Origin: Owenia fusiformis
Taxonomy: Eukaryota > Annelida > Polychaeta > Sabellida > Oweniidae
Direction: 5' to 3'
NCBI GenBank assembly: GCA_903813345.2
Contig: CAIIXF020000003.1
Span: 30,395,248 to 30,459,247 of the forward strand
Length of the DNA: 64,000 nucleotides
Both the position numbers and the translations under genes were made by a program. This document shows positions 47,801 through 57,006 of this stretch, piece after piece. Below the pieces are notes generated by a model. The model did no database searches. It saw only the letters and a list, made by a program, of their open reading frames with translations, and was not told the origin of the DNA. The number at the start of each line of letters is the position of its first letter. Within the stretch, counting starts at the first letter, position 1.

Positions 47801-50800
47801 ACACATGGGAGCTTTCCTCTATTCAGGTATGTACACATACATGTGCCAAACCTTTGCATGACACATGGGAGCTTTCCTCTATTCAGGTATGTACACATAC
47901 ATGTACCAAACCATTGCATGACACATGGGAGCTTTCCTCTATTCAGGTATGTACACATACATGTACCAAACCTTTGCATGACACATGGGAGCTTTCCTCT
48001 ATTCAGGTATGTACACATACATGTGCCAAACCTTTGCATGACACATGGGAGCTTTCCTCTATTCAGGTATGTACACATACATGTACCAAACCTTTGCATG
48101 ACACATGGGAGCTTTCCTCTATTCAGGTATGTACACATATATGTACCAAACCTTTGCATGACACATGGGAGCTTTCCTCTATTCAGGTATGTACACATAC
48201 ATGTACCAAACATTTGCATGACACATGGGAGCTTTCCTCAATTCAGGTATGTACACATACATGTAACAAACCTTTGCATGACACATGGGAGCTTTCCTCT
48301 ATTCAGGTATGTACACATACATGTACCAAACATTTGCATGACACATGGGAGCTTTCCTCTATTCAGGTATGTACACATACATGTACCAAACCATTGCATG
48401 ACACATGGGAGCTTTCCTCTATTCAGGTATGTACACATCCATGTACCAAACCTTTGCATGACACATGGGAGCTTTCCTCTATTCAGGTATGTACACATAC
48501 ATGTACCAAACCTTTGCATGACACATGGGAGCTTTCCTCTATTCAGGTATGTACATACATGTACCAAACCTTTGCATGACACATGGGAGCTTTCCTCTAT
48601 TCAGGTATGTACTCATCCATGTACCAAACCTTTGCATGACACATGGGAGCTTTCCTCTATTCAGGTATGTACACATCCATGTACCAAACCTTTGCATGAC
48701 ACATGGGAGCTTTCCTCTATTCAGGTATGTACACATACATGTACCAAACCATTGCATGACACATGGGAGCTTTCCTCTATTCAGGTATGTACACATACAT
48801 GTACCAAACCTTTGCATGACACATGGGAGCTTTCCTCTATTCAGGTATGTACACATACATGTACCAAACCTTTGCATGACACATGGGAGCTTTCCTCTAT
48901 TCAGGTATGTACACATACATGTACCAAACCTTTGCATGACACATGGGAGCTTTCCTCTATTCAGGTATGTACATACATGTACCAAACCTTTGCATGACAC
49001 ATGGGAGCTTTCCTCTATTCAGGTATGTACTCATCCATGTACCAAACCTTTGCATGACACATGGGAGCTTTCCTCTATTCAGGTATGTACACATGCATGT
49101 ACCAAACCTTTGCATGACACATGGGAGCTTTCCTCTATTCAGGTATGTACACATACATGTACCAAACCATTACATGACACATGGGAGCTTTCCTCTATTC
49201 AGGTATGTACACATACATGTACCAAACCTTTGCATGACACATGGGAGCTTTCCTCTATTCAGGTATGTACACATACATGTACCAAACCTTTGCATGACAC
49301 ATGGGAGCTTTCCTCTATTCAGGTATGTACAGTACACATATATGTACCAAACCATTACATGACACATGGGAGCTTTCCTCTATTCAGGTATGTACACATA
49401 CATGTACCAAACCTTTGCATGACACATGGGAGCTTTCCTCTATTCAGGTATGTACACATATATGTACCAAACCTTTGCATGACACATGGGAGCTTTCCTC
49501 TATTCAGGTATGTACACATACATGTACCAAACCATTGCGTGACACATGGGAGCTTTCCTCTATTCAGGTATGTACACATACATGTACCAAACCTTTGCAT
49601 GACACATGGGAGCTTTCCTCTATTCAGGTATGTACACATACATGTACCAAACCTTTGCATGGCACATGGGAGCTTTCCTCTATTCAGGTATGTACACATA
49701 CATGTACCAAACCATTACATGACACATGGGAGCTTTCCTCTATTCAGGTATGTACACATACATGTACCAAACCTTTGCATGGCACATGGGAGCTTTCCTC
49801 TATTCAGGTATGTACACATACATGTACCAAACCTTTGCATGACACATGGGAGCTTTCCTCTATTCAGGTATGTACACATACATGTACCAAACCATTGCGT
49901 GACACATGGGAGCTTTCCTCTATTCAGGTATGTACACATACATGTACCAAACCTTTGCATGGCACATGGGAGCTTTCCTCTATTCAGGTATGTACACATA
50001 CATGTACCAAACCTTTGCATGACACATGCTAAAGTGTGATGTAAATTACCCTAACATTTGTGTACATAAAATGTAAAACATGTACTATGGATATCATCCT
50101 CAGTTTTTACTACTCACATCCCCATTTGAAGATAAATTAACAGCACAGATTTAATTGCAATCTTCCTTCATCTTGTAATTGTTAGCCTCTCCCTTTTGAA
50201 AGCTCTGCTGTGATAGGCTAATATGCTATGGGGTCAACATCAAAGTCCTGGCATCAAATTCAAATGTTATGAAAAGTTTAGAAGACCTTGAAATACCAGT
50301 AAATATGTGAAATAATTAAAACTAGACATAAAATATGGAAAGTAACAACCCAGGGTTGTTACAGATTCAATATATCAATTCTCTTCTTGGAAGAACTGAG
50401 GCATGCTTAATACATTTTGAATTTTAACAATCATTCCATGATAGTTCCCCAATATAAATACATCTTTCCAGAGGGAAATAGTCATTCACTATAATGATAG
50501 TCTGTACTTGTAAATGAACATGAGTCTTAGGGAGGTGACAATATTTGCTGTTTATTCCCAAACTTTTTTTTGTAATACATGTAATACATTTTTGTTCATA
50601 TCTACATTTAGGCAATGAGTAGGGGCAGTCCAGGGGGCACTTGTGTAGGGAATGGACAGTACCAGCCCTGGCCACAGAGTAGCAGGTACAACCAGTGGCA
50701 AACCCAGCAACCATTGGGGTAGGTTACAACAGATGCTCCATTTGGTATATTTCACCTGTTATAGAATAAATCCGAAAAGATTGTCCACAACTTTACTTTG

Positions 50801-52512
50801 ATGGAACTGGGGCTCTAAATGGAAGTTAATTATTAGGACATATTGTTGCACATTCAAAATGGGAGAATCCGAGCAAACAGTTTCTTTGAAAATGACACTT
50901 AAAGATGAGAAAATTGAAAGGAAATTTTGTCTATAAGAAGAATTCTTGTAATGTGCGTGCACCAATGGTCGAGGCTGTTTTGCCAAATTTTTGAGAAATT
51001 TGCATTCTTGCATCATAAGGAATCAGCGTGTGAGCCCACCGAATGTGTTGTGCCATTCGTTATATTTTTCAATTATCTAGGACCATTTGTTTGGTATCTT
51101 ACATATGATATACAAAGCACATAAAACAAGACATTTTATGAGATGGTTCTGTTGTTCCATTACAGGTATGAAGTTCTCACAAAAAGCTGGCATGCTGGCC
51201 ATGAATCAAGCAGTACAAGTGATGACCAATCTTCTAATGGTGAAGCATCAGTGTCTACAGATAATGTGGCTGAGAAAAGGTATCTGTAATTTCAAATATT
51301 TTTTTCTTACTTTGAAACAGTGCTGCTATATTGCCTTGTGCTTGTGGGAGCGTCACTTATCATGTAAATTCCAGAAAAAACACTTATTTTTTCAACTTGA
51401 ATTTTGACAGTTGCAAGAGCAGACTAGTTCCAAGATCTGATTAGGTTTTGGGCATGTTGGGTCATTTTTCTCTTCAAAGTGCAATATATATCAGTGTTTT
51501 GTTGTATATTTCCCTTCTGAGTAATTGTATGCATTCCTATTTATTCTATTCACAGTAGAAGACACAGTAGTGCTGAGGGAATGAGAGATGGGCGTACAAT
51601 ACATCCACCTATAGGGAACAGACATCGCAGTTTGGATGACCTAGTGCATGTAAGTACAGTATTGAATCATGTTAAGGGCTACATCACCATACGAAAAAGT
51701 AAAGAACACCTGATAAATATTTCATTTACTTTATTTCATATAATAAATAATCACATCGACCATGTTGACAGCAAAATTCAGTCAGTCCATTGCCATATTT
51801 GCAACCAGTTTTTCAAGTCCTTTGCCAAATGTAAGTTTGCCATTCCAGGCAATGAGGCAACGCTGAGTTGTGAATGTTGTAGACCTACTGTTATGTTAGC
51901 AAATGCTGTTTTATGTATAGAGCACATGTATATGTTACAGGACAATAGGTCAAAGATGTGGCCAGCATGTGATCCAGGGATGATGCCTGGAAATATGAAC
52001 TTGCTTGAGAGAGGCAGACATTCAGTTAATGTTCCAGCCTTAGTGGGTCAGGCTGGACTACCAGGGGGTCAGGCTGCACTACCTGGGGGTCAGGCTGGAC
52101 TACCCAGGGGTCAGGCTGGACTACTAGGGGGTCAGGCTGGATTACCCGAGGGTCAGGCTGGACTACCAGGGGGTCAGGCTGGATTACCAGGGGGTCATGC
52201 TGGACTATCAGGGGGGCAATACCAGGCACAGCTAGCCATGCAGCGGGGCGACCATTCACCCTGGAATAAAGGTACTTTTTGTTGAAGATGGAATAGTAAA
52301 ACTGCTGCTTTAGTTAGCTTTTTGTTAGGCTTTATAGAGTAAATGTATGTAAAAAGATAATGTATTTCAGATATTATGGTGTCTTGTTGATTTGTTCCTA
52401 TTATAACATTGCATAACCTTTTAACTCATTTTCAGGGGTCTTCAAGAATTCTGCACCATATGCTGCCTTTCCAATACCAGATGCAGGGGGCGGAGTTACA
52501 GGTCAGAAGTAA
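35451..52512 (+). CDS. Eleven-exon gene of unknown function (whole coding span)
   Basis: I assembled this from splice signals and phase. Exons are 35451-35828, 36157-36308, 36592-36893, 37056-37202, 37951-38020, 41577-41661, 50612-50718, 51166-51279, 51556-51649, 51941-52271 and 52436-52512, about 616 codons in all. Every junction agrees in phase. The first Met follows an in-frame stop in the same exon. The N-terminal 175 residues are alpha-helical by pattern ('ISKYIEMLNQFCSAGSQLAK', 'IVQLHCQFIATSAEMLTSF') and recall BAR/IMD-type helical domains; that is a guess. The middle is acidic and low in order; the C-terminal third is Ser/Arg-rich ('RRHSSAEG', 'NRHRSLDDL') with a Gly-rich repeat. No signal peptide or membrane segment, so probably cytoplasmic. 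Intron 6 (41662-50611) contains the tandem array. The family is not recognised. Confidence 0.7.
36157..36308 (+). CDS. Exon 2
   Basis: Acceptor TTTGTGTTCCAG; donor GTAACC. 152 nt, enters phase 0, leaves phase 2. Encodes 'SIRSCFSAIVQLHCQFIATS' and continues helical. Confidence 0.75.
36592..36893 (+). CDS. Exon 3
   Basis: Acceptor TTGTTTTCCAG; donor GTACAG. 302 nt, phase 2 to phase 1. Encodes an acidic, Lys/Asp-rich stretch containing 'SSFYVDLIDLNDEAGTS'. Confidence 0.75.
37056..37202 (+). CDS. Exon 4
   Basis: Acceptor TACTCTTTTTTTGTAG; donor GTATAT. 147 nt, phase 1 to phase 1. Encodes 'MVSQDELDNVIDFLSKCHKP'. Confidence 0.75.
37951..38020 (+). CDS. Exon 5
   Basis: Acceptor TTGATCTGTTGTTAG; donor GTGAGT. 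70 nt, phase 1 to phase 2. Encodes 'NEGVDDMISQQADVPITHRR'. Confidence 0.7.
38021..41576 (+). repeat. Intron 5 with several repeats
   Basis: 38270-38780 is a copy of the 540-1840 repeat. Two short C-runs lie at about 39002 and 39052, next to the common word GTGGCGTAGCCAGGATTT. 39600-41060 is a diverged relative of the 8077-9647 fold-back (CGAAAGATCGTTCTTCTACG, CCCCGGAGCAGATCAACT), with the 34650-type repeat at 40080-40445 in its middle. No exon-like frame; 41199-41555 on the minus strand is not supported. Confidence 0.6.
41577..41661 (+). CDS. Exon 6, the source of the tandem array
   Basis: Acceptor CTAGTTTTCCCAG ends at 41576. 85 nt, enters phase 2, leaves phase 0, encoding 'DASVQQDYFPSEPSTADLEF' then SHYLSSIQ. 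The last 15 nt (CTTTCCTCTATTCAG, LSSIQ) and the GTATGT donor are what the downstream 60-bp unit repeats. The phases fit exon 5 upstream and exon 7 downstream, which supports it as a true exon. Confidence 0.7.
41647..50029 (+). repeat. 60-bp tandem array of a duplicated exon/intron junction (about 140 copies)
   Basis: Each unit consists of CTTTCCTCTATTCAG (identical to the end of exon 6), the donor GTATGT, ACACATACATGTACC, AAACCTTTGCATGACACATG and GGAG. Most units are exactly 60 bp; variants of 56, 62, 64 and 68 bp occur where the ACATAC part expands or contracts. Purity is high (usually 0-3 changes per unit). Variable positions are CATACATG/CATCCATG/CATGCATG and CCTTTG/CCATTG/CATTTG. Because 60 is divisible by 3, several frames on both strands stay open for hundreds of codons; these are not genes. 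The array fills most of intron 6. Confidence 0.95.
50030..50611 (+). other. End of intron 6 downstream of the array
   Basis: Unique, AT-rich sequence. The last unit breaks off at ACACATGCTAAAG. The acceptor is CATATCTACATTTAG, ending at 50611. Confidence 0.55.
50612..50718 (+). CDS. Exon 7
   Basis: 107 nt, phase 0 to phase 2; donor GTAGGT. Encodes 'AMSRGSPGGTCVGNGQYQPW' and a Gln/Trp-rich end ('NQWQTQQPL'). The phase-0 entry matches exon 6. Confidence 0.7.
51166..51279 (+). CDS. Exon 8
   Basis: Acceptor TTGTTCCATTACAG; donor GTATCT. 114 nt, phase 2 to phase 2. Encodes 'YEVLTKSWHAGHESSSTSDD' and further Ser-rich sequence ending 'VAEKR'. Confidence 0.75.
51556..51649 (+). CDS. Exon 9
   Basis: Acceptor TTCTATTCACAG; donor GTAAGT. 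94 nt, phase 2 to phase 0. Encodes 'RRHSSAEGMRDGRTIHPP' and 'GNRHRSLDDLVH', a likely basophilic-kinase target region by composition. Confidence 0.75.
51941..52271 (+). CDS. Exon 10, with heptapeptide GQAGLPG repeats
   Basis: Acceptor GTATATGTTACAG; donor GTACTT. 331 nt, phase 0 to phase 1. After 'LLERGRHSVNVPALV' it encodes about eight tandem copies of GQAGLPG (21-bp units), with variants such as GQAALPG, GQAGLPR and GHAGLSG. Collagen-like in composition but with period 7, not Gly-X-Y. Confidence 0.75.
52436..52512 (+). CDS. Exon 11 (last coding exon, tentative)
   Basis: Acceptor AACTCATTTTCAG. Encodes 'VFKNSAPYAAFPIPDAGGGV' then TGQK and TAA at 52510-52512. An alternative is a donor at 52501 (ACAG-GTCAGA) with continuation further on. 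The following 290 bp are a degenerate tandem sequence (GTTACATGTCAGAAGT..CAATCTCCC), which leaves the 3' end uncertain. Confidence 0.5.
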
Positions 52513-55326
52513 TCAATCTCCCTTTACCAGTTACAGTGGGCAGAGTTACATGTCACATGTAGTCAGTCTCCCGATAACAAATGTTGGGGGGAGCAGAAAT
52601 AGTCAATCTCCCTACATGTATATCAGATGCAGCAGCAGTCACAGGTCATTGTCTCCTTACACCAGATCTAGGGGTGCAGTTACATGTCAGAAGTTGTCAA
52701 TCTCCCATACAAGGAGTAACAGGTCAGAAGTAGCTTTCAATCATCCAACAACACCTACTATGTTCTCAGGTAATTTGACTATGGTGTACCAATATTGAAA
52801 TTAAATCAGCGTAGTAAGATACAACTTTCCCGGACATACTTTTTACAAGCAAAGTATTGTCTTGATATATAAATTACAGCTATACTTATAAACTGCAGCT
52901 GAAGAAATGAATAGAAGTGAATACTGAATTTCTAATATATACCAGTTTAGTACTGAAATATAAAATGATGTTATATACAGTGTATGTACTTTACTTATAA
53001 ACTGCAGCTAGATACATTGTATGAAGTTGACTGGGCATGCACTCACTAGTAGTAAGCTCAAAGGAACTGAATGTTCAACAAACGTGCTAATTTATTGAAA
53101 TGGCCATAAGCATTATAGTATTACAAATGTTAAAAATGTTAAAAGCTGGTAAAATAATTTCCAAGTAAGTTTTCCACTGAAATATCAGGTTTTGTGAGAG
53201 GTGCAAGTGGAAGGTGTGTCAATGCATAGTGTACTCCTACTCAATATTGCGGCCCGTTTAATTTGGTGGATCCGCCAAATTGTTAAAGTCCGCCAAATTA
53301 AGTAGCTGCCACTAATTCAATATTTCATATTTCAATTGTAAATAATGTATAGTATGTACATTTTAATTTTGCAATTTCGCCAAACTAAGTAGCAGCCAAA
53401 TGTTCGAAACAGCAAATCCACCAAAATAAGTACTGCCAAATTAAGTAGAAGTACAATATCTATGATTGACATGTAATAACTATTAAAATAGTTCACTGGA
53501 ATAAGTTATCTGCTTCAAACTACACAAGTATTGCTCCTGTAATTTAAAAAATGTTATTTTTTCTCTGGAACCTATTTTCAATGTTTTTGTGTATTGGCTT
53601 ATGTATATTATGCAATGCAATCCGTTCTTTTTCTGAGCATTAAGTGAAAATATCAATGATTTGTGTGAAAGTAATTTAATTAAGACATTGAAGTCATTTT
53701 CACATTAAAGCAACAAATAGTGGAGAATGGAAATTGTTCAAAGACACTTTCAATGCCAAACTCATGTGCAATATACATTCATCATAATGCCATATCTGTG
53801 CTATATGTAATAGTGTTATAAATATTCTTTAGGGGTAAGTCATTAACTTTTGAAATACTCAATTTATAAATGGTATAAAAATAAGGTGCTTCCATGTTAC
53901 TATCTATATTATCATAATATGTTTAATAAATAAATTATGAACTTATATAAAAACATATACTGTCATACAAAATTTCTGTTTGTTAGGTGTCATGAGTTTA
54001 TCTTTATATGTGTGAAGTTTCGTTGAAATTAAGACTAAACATCGATGCCTATAAGCGCCCCCCGTTTTCATCAAAATCGGGGGGCGCTTAACCGCTATCT
54101 AAATCATGTCAGTAGGATCTTAGACTTGACATGTGCTTAGAATGAATGTTGATCTAGTCAAATCGAACATTTTTGTGAAAAATAAATCAATAAAGCACGA
54201 AATATATAAGATAATCTCTCAAAATCAAACATCTAAGCTGAGTGGCCTAATTGTGACGTCACTACAAGATAGAATCCATCTGGCAATCGCAAATCATCAA
54301 TTTGCGGCACTTCCGTGAAAAGTCTACACGAGAGAAACATTGGAATGTTTAGAGTGCAGTGATACACGAATTGAGACCAAAATAGGAAATTGAATAATTC
54401 CTTTGTTAACATCAAGAGAAACCAAGCTGGTTGACTGAAAAAATCTGGGTGAAAATGAATGAGATTAGCTATATTTGATCCCAAAAATTATTGAAAAACA
54501 AGTTAGGGTCTTCATCTACAACTTTAATTTTTGATCTCGATCACAAATGGCAGGTAAGATCAATTATTAAGTAAAAGTTTATTCTGAACGAACCATGAAA
54601 CCTTCCGAAAACTGTATGACAGGATACTATATACGGTAGTATATACTCCCCTCCATAAGTTTGGCAACCCTAACTCCATGTAATAGTAATGGGAATGACA
54701 ATTTTCAACAATTCATCAAATTTGTCATCAATTTTCGACCTATTGTTATTGAGAAAAAATTTGGAAAATTAAGAGGCAGTGGAAATAAAGTAAGTTGCAT
54801 TTTCGACTTTATATAATAAGTATTTTCATTGTTGATTATGTAAATAAAAAATCCGTGAACCAATGCAGATTAGTTAAGTAGCAGTTTTCATATGTACCCA
54901 CATGACTGTATAAACCAAATATAAATGAAAAGTCAACACGTCAATTAAGAGTGACAAAAATAAGGTTACCCAGTAATTCAGATTTCGAAAGTTACTAACA
55001 GTTATCCGTGCATGTACATGTAGTACGTCCTATTACAATTTGATAGCGTTGATGCTGTCATATGAGTTTCCCCTGTGTAACTGAACATTATTAAAAAATA
55101 AAATAGCTGTTTTTGAATGCAGTTGAAAATATATTTCCCGATTATTTATATACATTTCATTTTAGTCTGTCCAATTTCTCATTTGAATGCACTTGTGTCA
55201 TAGTGGCATCATCACAAGCAGTTTGTCTTCATTGGCAAATCCATCGATCAATGATCAGTGATAGCTGATTGTTCAATCTAGATTGTCCAGAGTTATATCT
55301 CTTTGATACAATTCCATATACTTGTA
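52513..55326. other. Intergenic region between convergent genes
   Basis: 52490-52780 is a degenerate tandem repeat (GTTACA-GTCAGAAGT-CAATCTCCC). 53250-53450 repeats CCGCCAAATTAAGTAGCTGC-like text. 54052-54090 is a near-perfect hairpin. 54640-54770 shares text with 22420-22620. No supported gene. Confidence 0.5.
54052..54090. repeat. Hairpin TAAGCGCCCCCCG
   Basis: A 13-bp perfect GC-rich stem (TAAGCGCCCCCCG and its inverse), followed inward by a TTTT/AAAA pairing and a CATC loop, in AT-rich surroundings. Could be a small palindromic element or a structured transcript end; no poly-T terminator logic applies in a eukaryote. Confidence 0.7.
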
Positions 55327-57006
55327 TTACGCACGTTTATTTCTCTTCAGAGAATTTCTCATATGATCTTTACCGGGAATGCCAGCTAATGCTTCCTCAG
55401 GCTTCATAGGGACAAAAGCTGAAAATCGTCTTCGAACCCTACCCGATGAAGAAAACTGGTCCTGTATATCTTGAGAACGAAAGCGGATTTTGGGAAGGGA
55501 ACCTTGCATAGGTAAAGCATCTCGGGCCAGCGGCCTCATCAGTGAACTACGATGGTGGTCACCTCCCAAAGTTCCAGCTAACGGCCCACCATATCTACTT
55601 TTGCCGCTCGCGCGTGGGGATGACGGCATTGACAATGACGTCGATTTGCCATTCTTCTTTGTTCCGGAGCTATAACCCTCCATCTGGCGATTGTAAAGAT
55701 CCGTTAAACGTCTCTCTATTTTACCAGAGATTGATCGACCAGCTTGTAGATTTGAAGGTCTTGGTAGTTTTTGTGGTTTTCGTCCAGAGGAGGTTCTGGT
55801 ATCGTAATCTGAGCCAGGTACACCAGCTAAAGCCTGACTTCTTTTTGTTGAGATAAGACCATGTGAGTAATCATCATCACCTGGCAGACCAGCTAAAGGT
55901 TCTATTCCATCAGGTTTGGTTCTAATGGAACTTGCAGCTGAACGTGCTTTAGATTGCATTGGTAATGGATCACTTGGTTCCCTTATCTGTGTTACCTCCA
56001 TGTCGTTAGTACCACGTGCTAGCCCAGAAGAATGTGAAGATGACTGCATGGGTAATGGATCTTTTGTTTGTCTTTTCAGTACAGGGTCTATGTGGTCACC
56101 ACCAGGTGTATTTGACAGAGGTTGCTTTATGAATTTCATTAAAGCGTTGAAGCTGTGATCATCCCTAAGTTGTCCACCAAGTGGATCGGCATGATGAATT
56201 TGACTTGCCTGCATTGGATTCGACCCTCGAGAACCTGGTAGTGGATCGGCGTGATGCATTTGCCTTGCCTGCATTGGATTCGACCCTGGAGAACCTGGCA
56301 GTGGATCGGCGTGATGCATTTGCCTTGCCTGCATTGGATTCGACCCTGGAGAACCTGGCAGTGGATCTGTTTTCCCTCCTGATTGAGTATACCCCTGCAG
56401 CTGTTGTGTGTCACGTGGCTCCTGCATTGTGCGTTTCCATGGAGATCGTCTGGGACCTTCAGGCAGAGGATCAGATTCCAAGTTCGACACTGTTTTATAT
56501 GGTTTGCCAGACATTGCCTTAAGTGTGGACTGTAGTGGTAAAGCATCAGTTGTACGCATTGTTTCTGCCTCTGGAACGTTCCTATCTACGACCTGACTGT
56601 AGTAATCACTGCCTGGTACTCCTGCCAACGCTCCCGTGTTCTTAAGCCGTCCGATATGCTTCACAGAACGCTGGTGATTCGATTCGGCTCTCTTCATTTC
56701 TCTTTTAAAGACGATATCTTGAAGCCGACCTGCATTGCTCAGCGGATGAATGGGCGATCCAAGTGGAGAGGCGTTGATTTCTAGGTCACCTGCATTTTTC
56801 AACATGCGTTTAATTGCAGCTTTGTCTGTTGTGAAATGAATAAATGGAATGTATCCCCACCACGAGTTCATCCAATCAAACAACCTTTCCTTTGCCGGAC
56901 TTGCAGTTGGGAGCAAGAATCTCTTTGCAGTATTCAAAGCCCTCGCGCCATATGCCGAAATCTTCATTCGGTGTAGTATTAAATGAACGTCAATAAACTC
57001 CTGGGT
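55327..57006 (-). CDS. Last exon: ferritin helices D/E and a long repetitive tail
   Basis: Acceptor TTTTTAATTTTAG at 57007. The first residues, 'TQEFIDVHLILHRMKISAYG', match the ferritin 'CDFIEtHyL.eQVkaikelG' helix (Gln141 place is Arg). 'AKERLFDWMNSW' follows where helix E ('EYLFDKHTLG') is expected. The remaining 450-odd residues are basic and Pro/Gly/Ser-rich. They hold about 14 degenerate modules of the type [D/E/A]-x-L-[P/A]-G-x-P-G-x-[D/N], three of which are 20-residue near-identical copies. No membrane segment. Stop TAA at 55327-55329. Confidence 0.8.
   Translation of the reverse strand, partial: TQEFIDVHLILHRMKISAYGARALNTAKRFLLPTASPAKERLFDWMNSWWGYIPFIHFTTDKAAIKRMLKNAGDLEINASPLGSPIHPLSNAGRLQDIVFKREMKRAESNHQRSVKHIGRLKNTGALAGVPGSDYYSQVVDRNVPEAETMRTTDALPLQSTLKAMSGKPYKTVSNLESDPLPEGPRRSPWKRTMQEPRDTQQLQGYTQSGGKTDPLPGSPGSNPMQARQMHHADPLPGSPGSNPMQARQMHHADPLPGSRGSNPMQASQIHHADPLGGQLRDDHSFNALMKFIKQPLSNTPGGDHIDPVLKRQTKDPLPMQSSSHSSGLARGTNDMEVTQIREPSDPLPMQSKARSAASSIRTKPDGIEPLAGLPGDDDYSHGLISTKRSQALAGVPGSDYDTRTSSGRKPQKLPRPSNLQAGRSISGKIERRLTDLYNRQMEGYSSGTKKNGKSTSLSMPSSPRASGKSRYGGPLAGTLGGDHHRSSLMRPLARDALPMQGSLPKIRFRSQDIQDQFSSSGRVRRRFSAFVPMKPEEALAGIPGKDHMRNSLKRNKRA

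Noticed and set aside
41647-50029. Array considered as a CRISPR-like or centromeric satellite
   Set aside because: There are no unique spacers between units, and the unit is clearly derived from the adjacent exon-intron junction.
55490-56596. Overlapping plus- and minus-strand frames in the last ferritin-fusion exon
   Set aside because: Shadows of the repetitive 546-codon frame, which has the acceptor and phase support.
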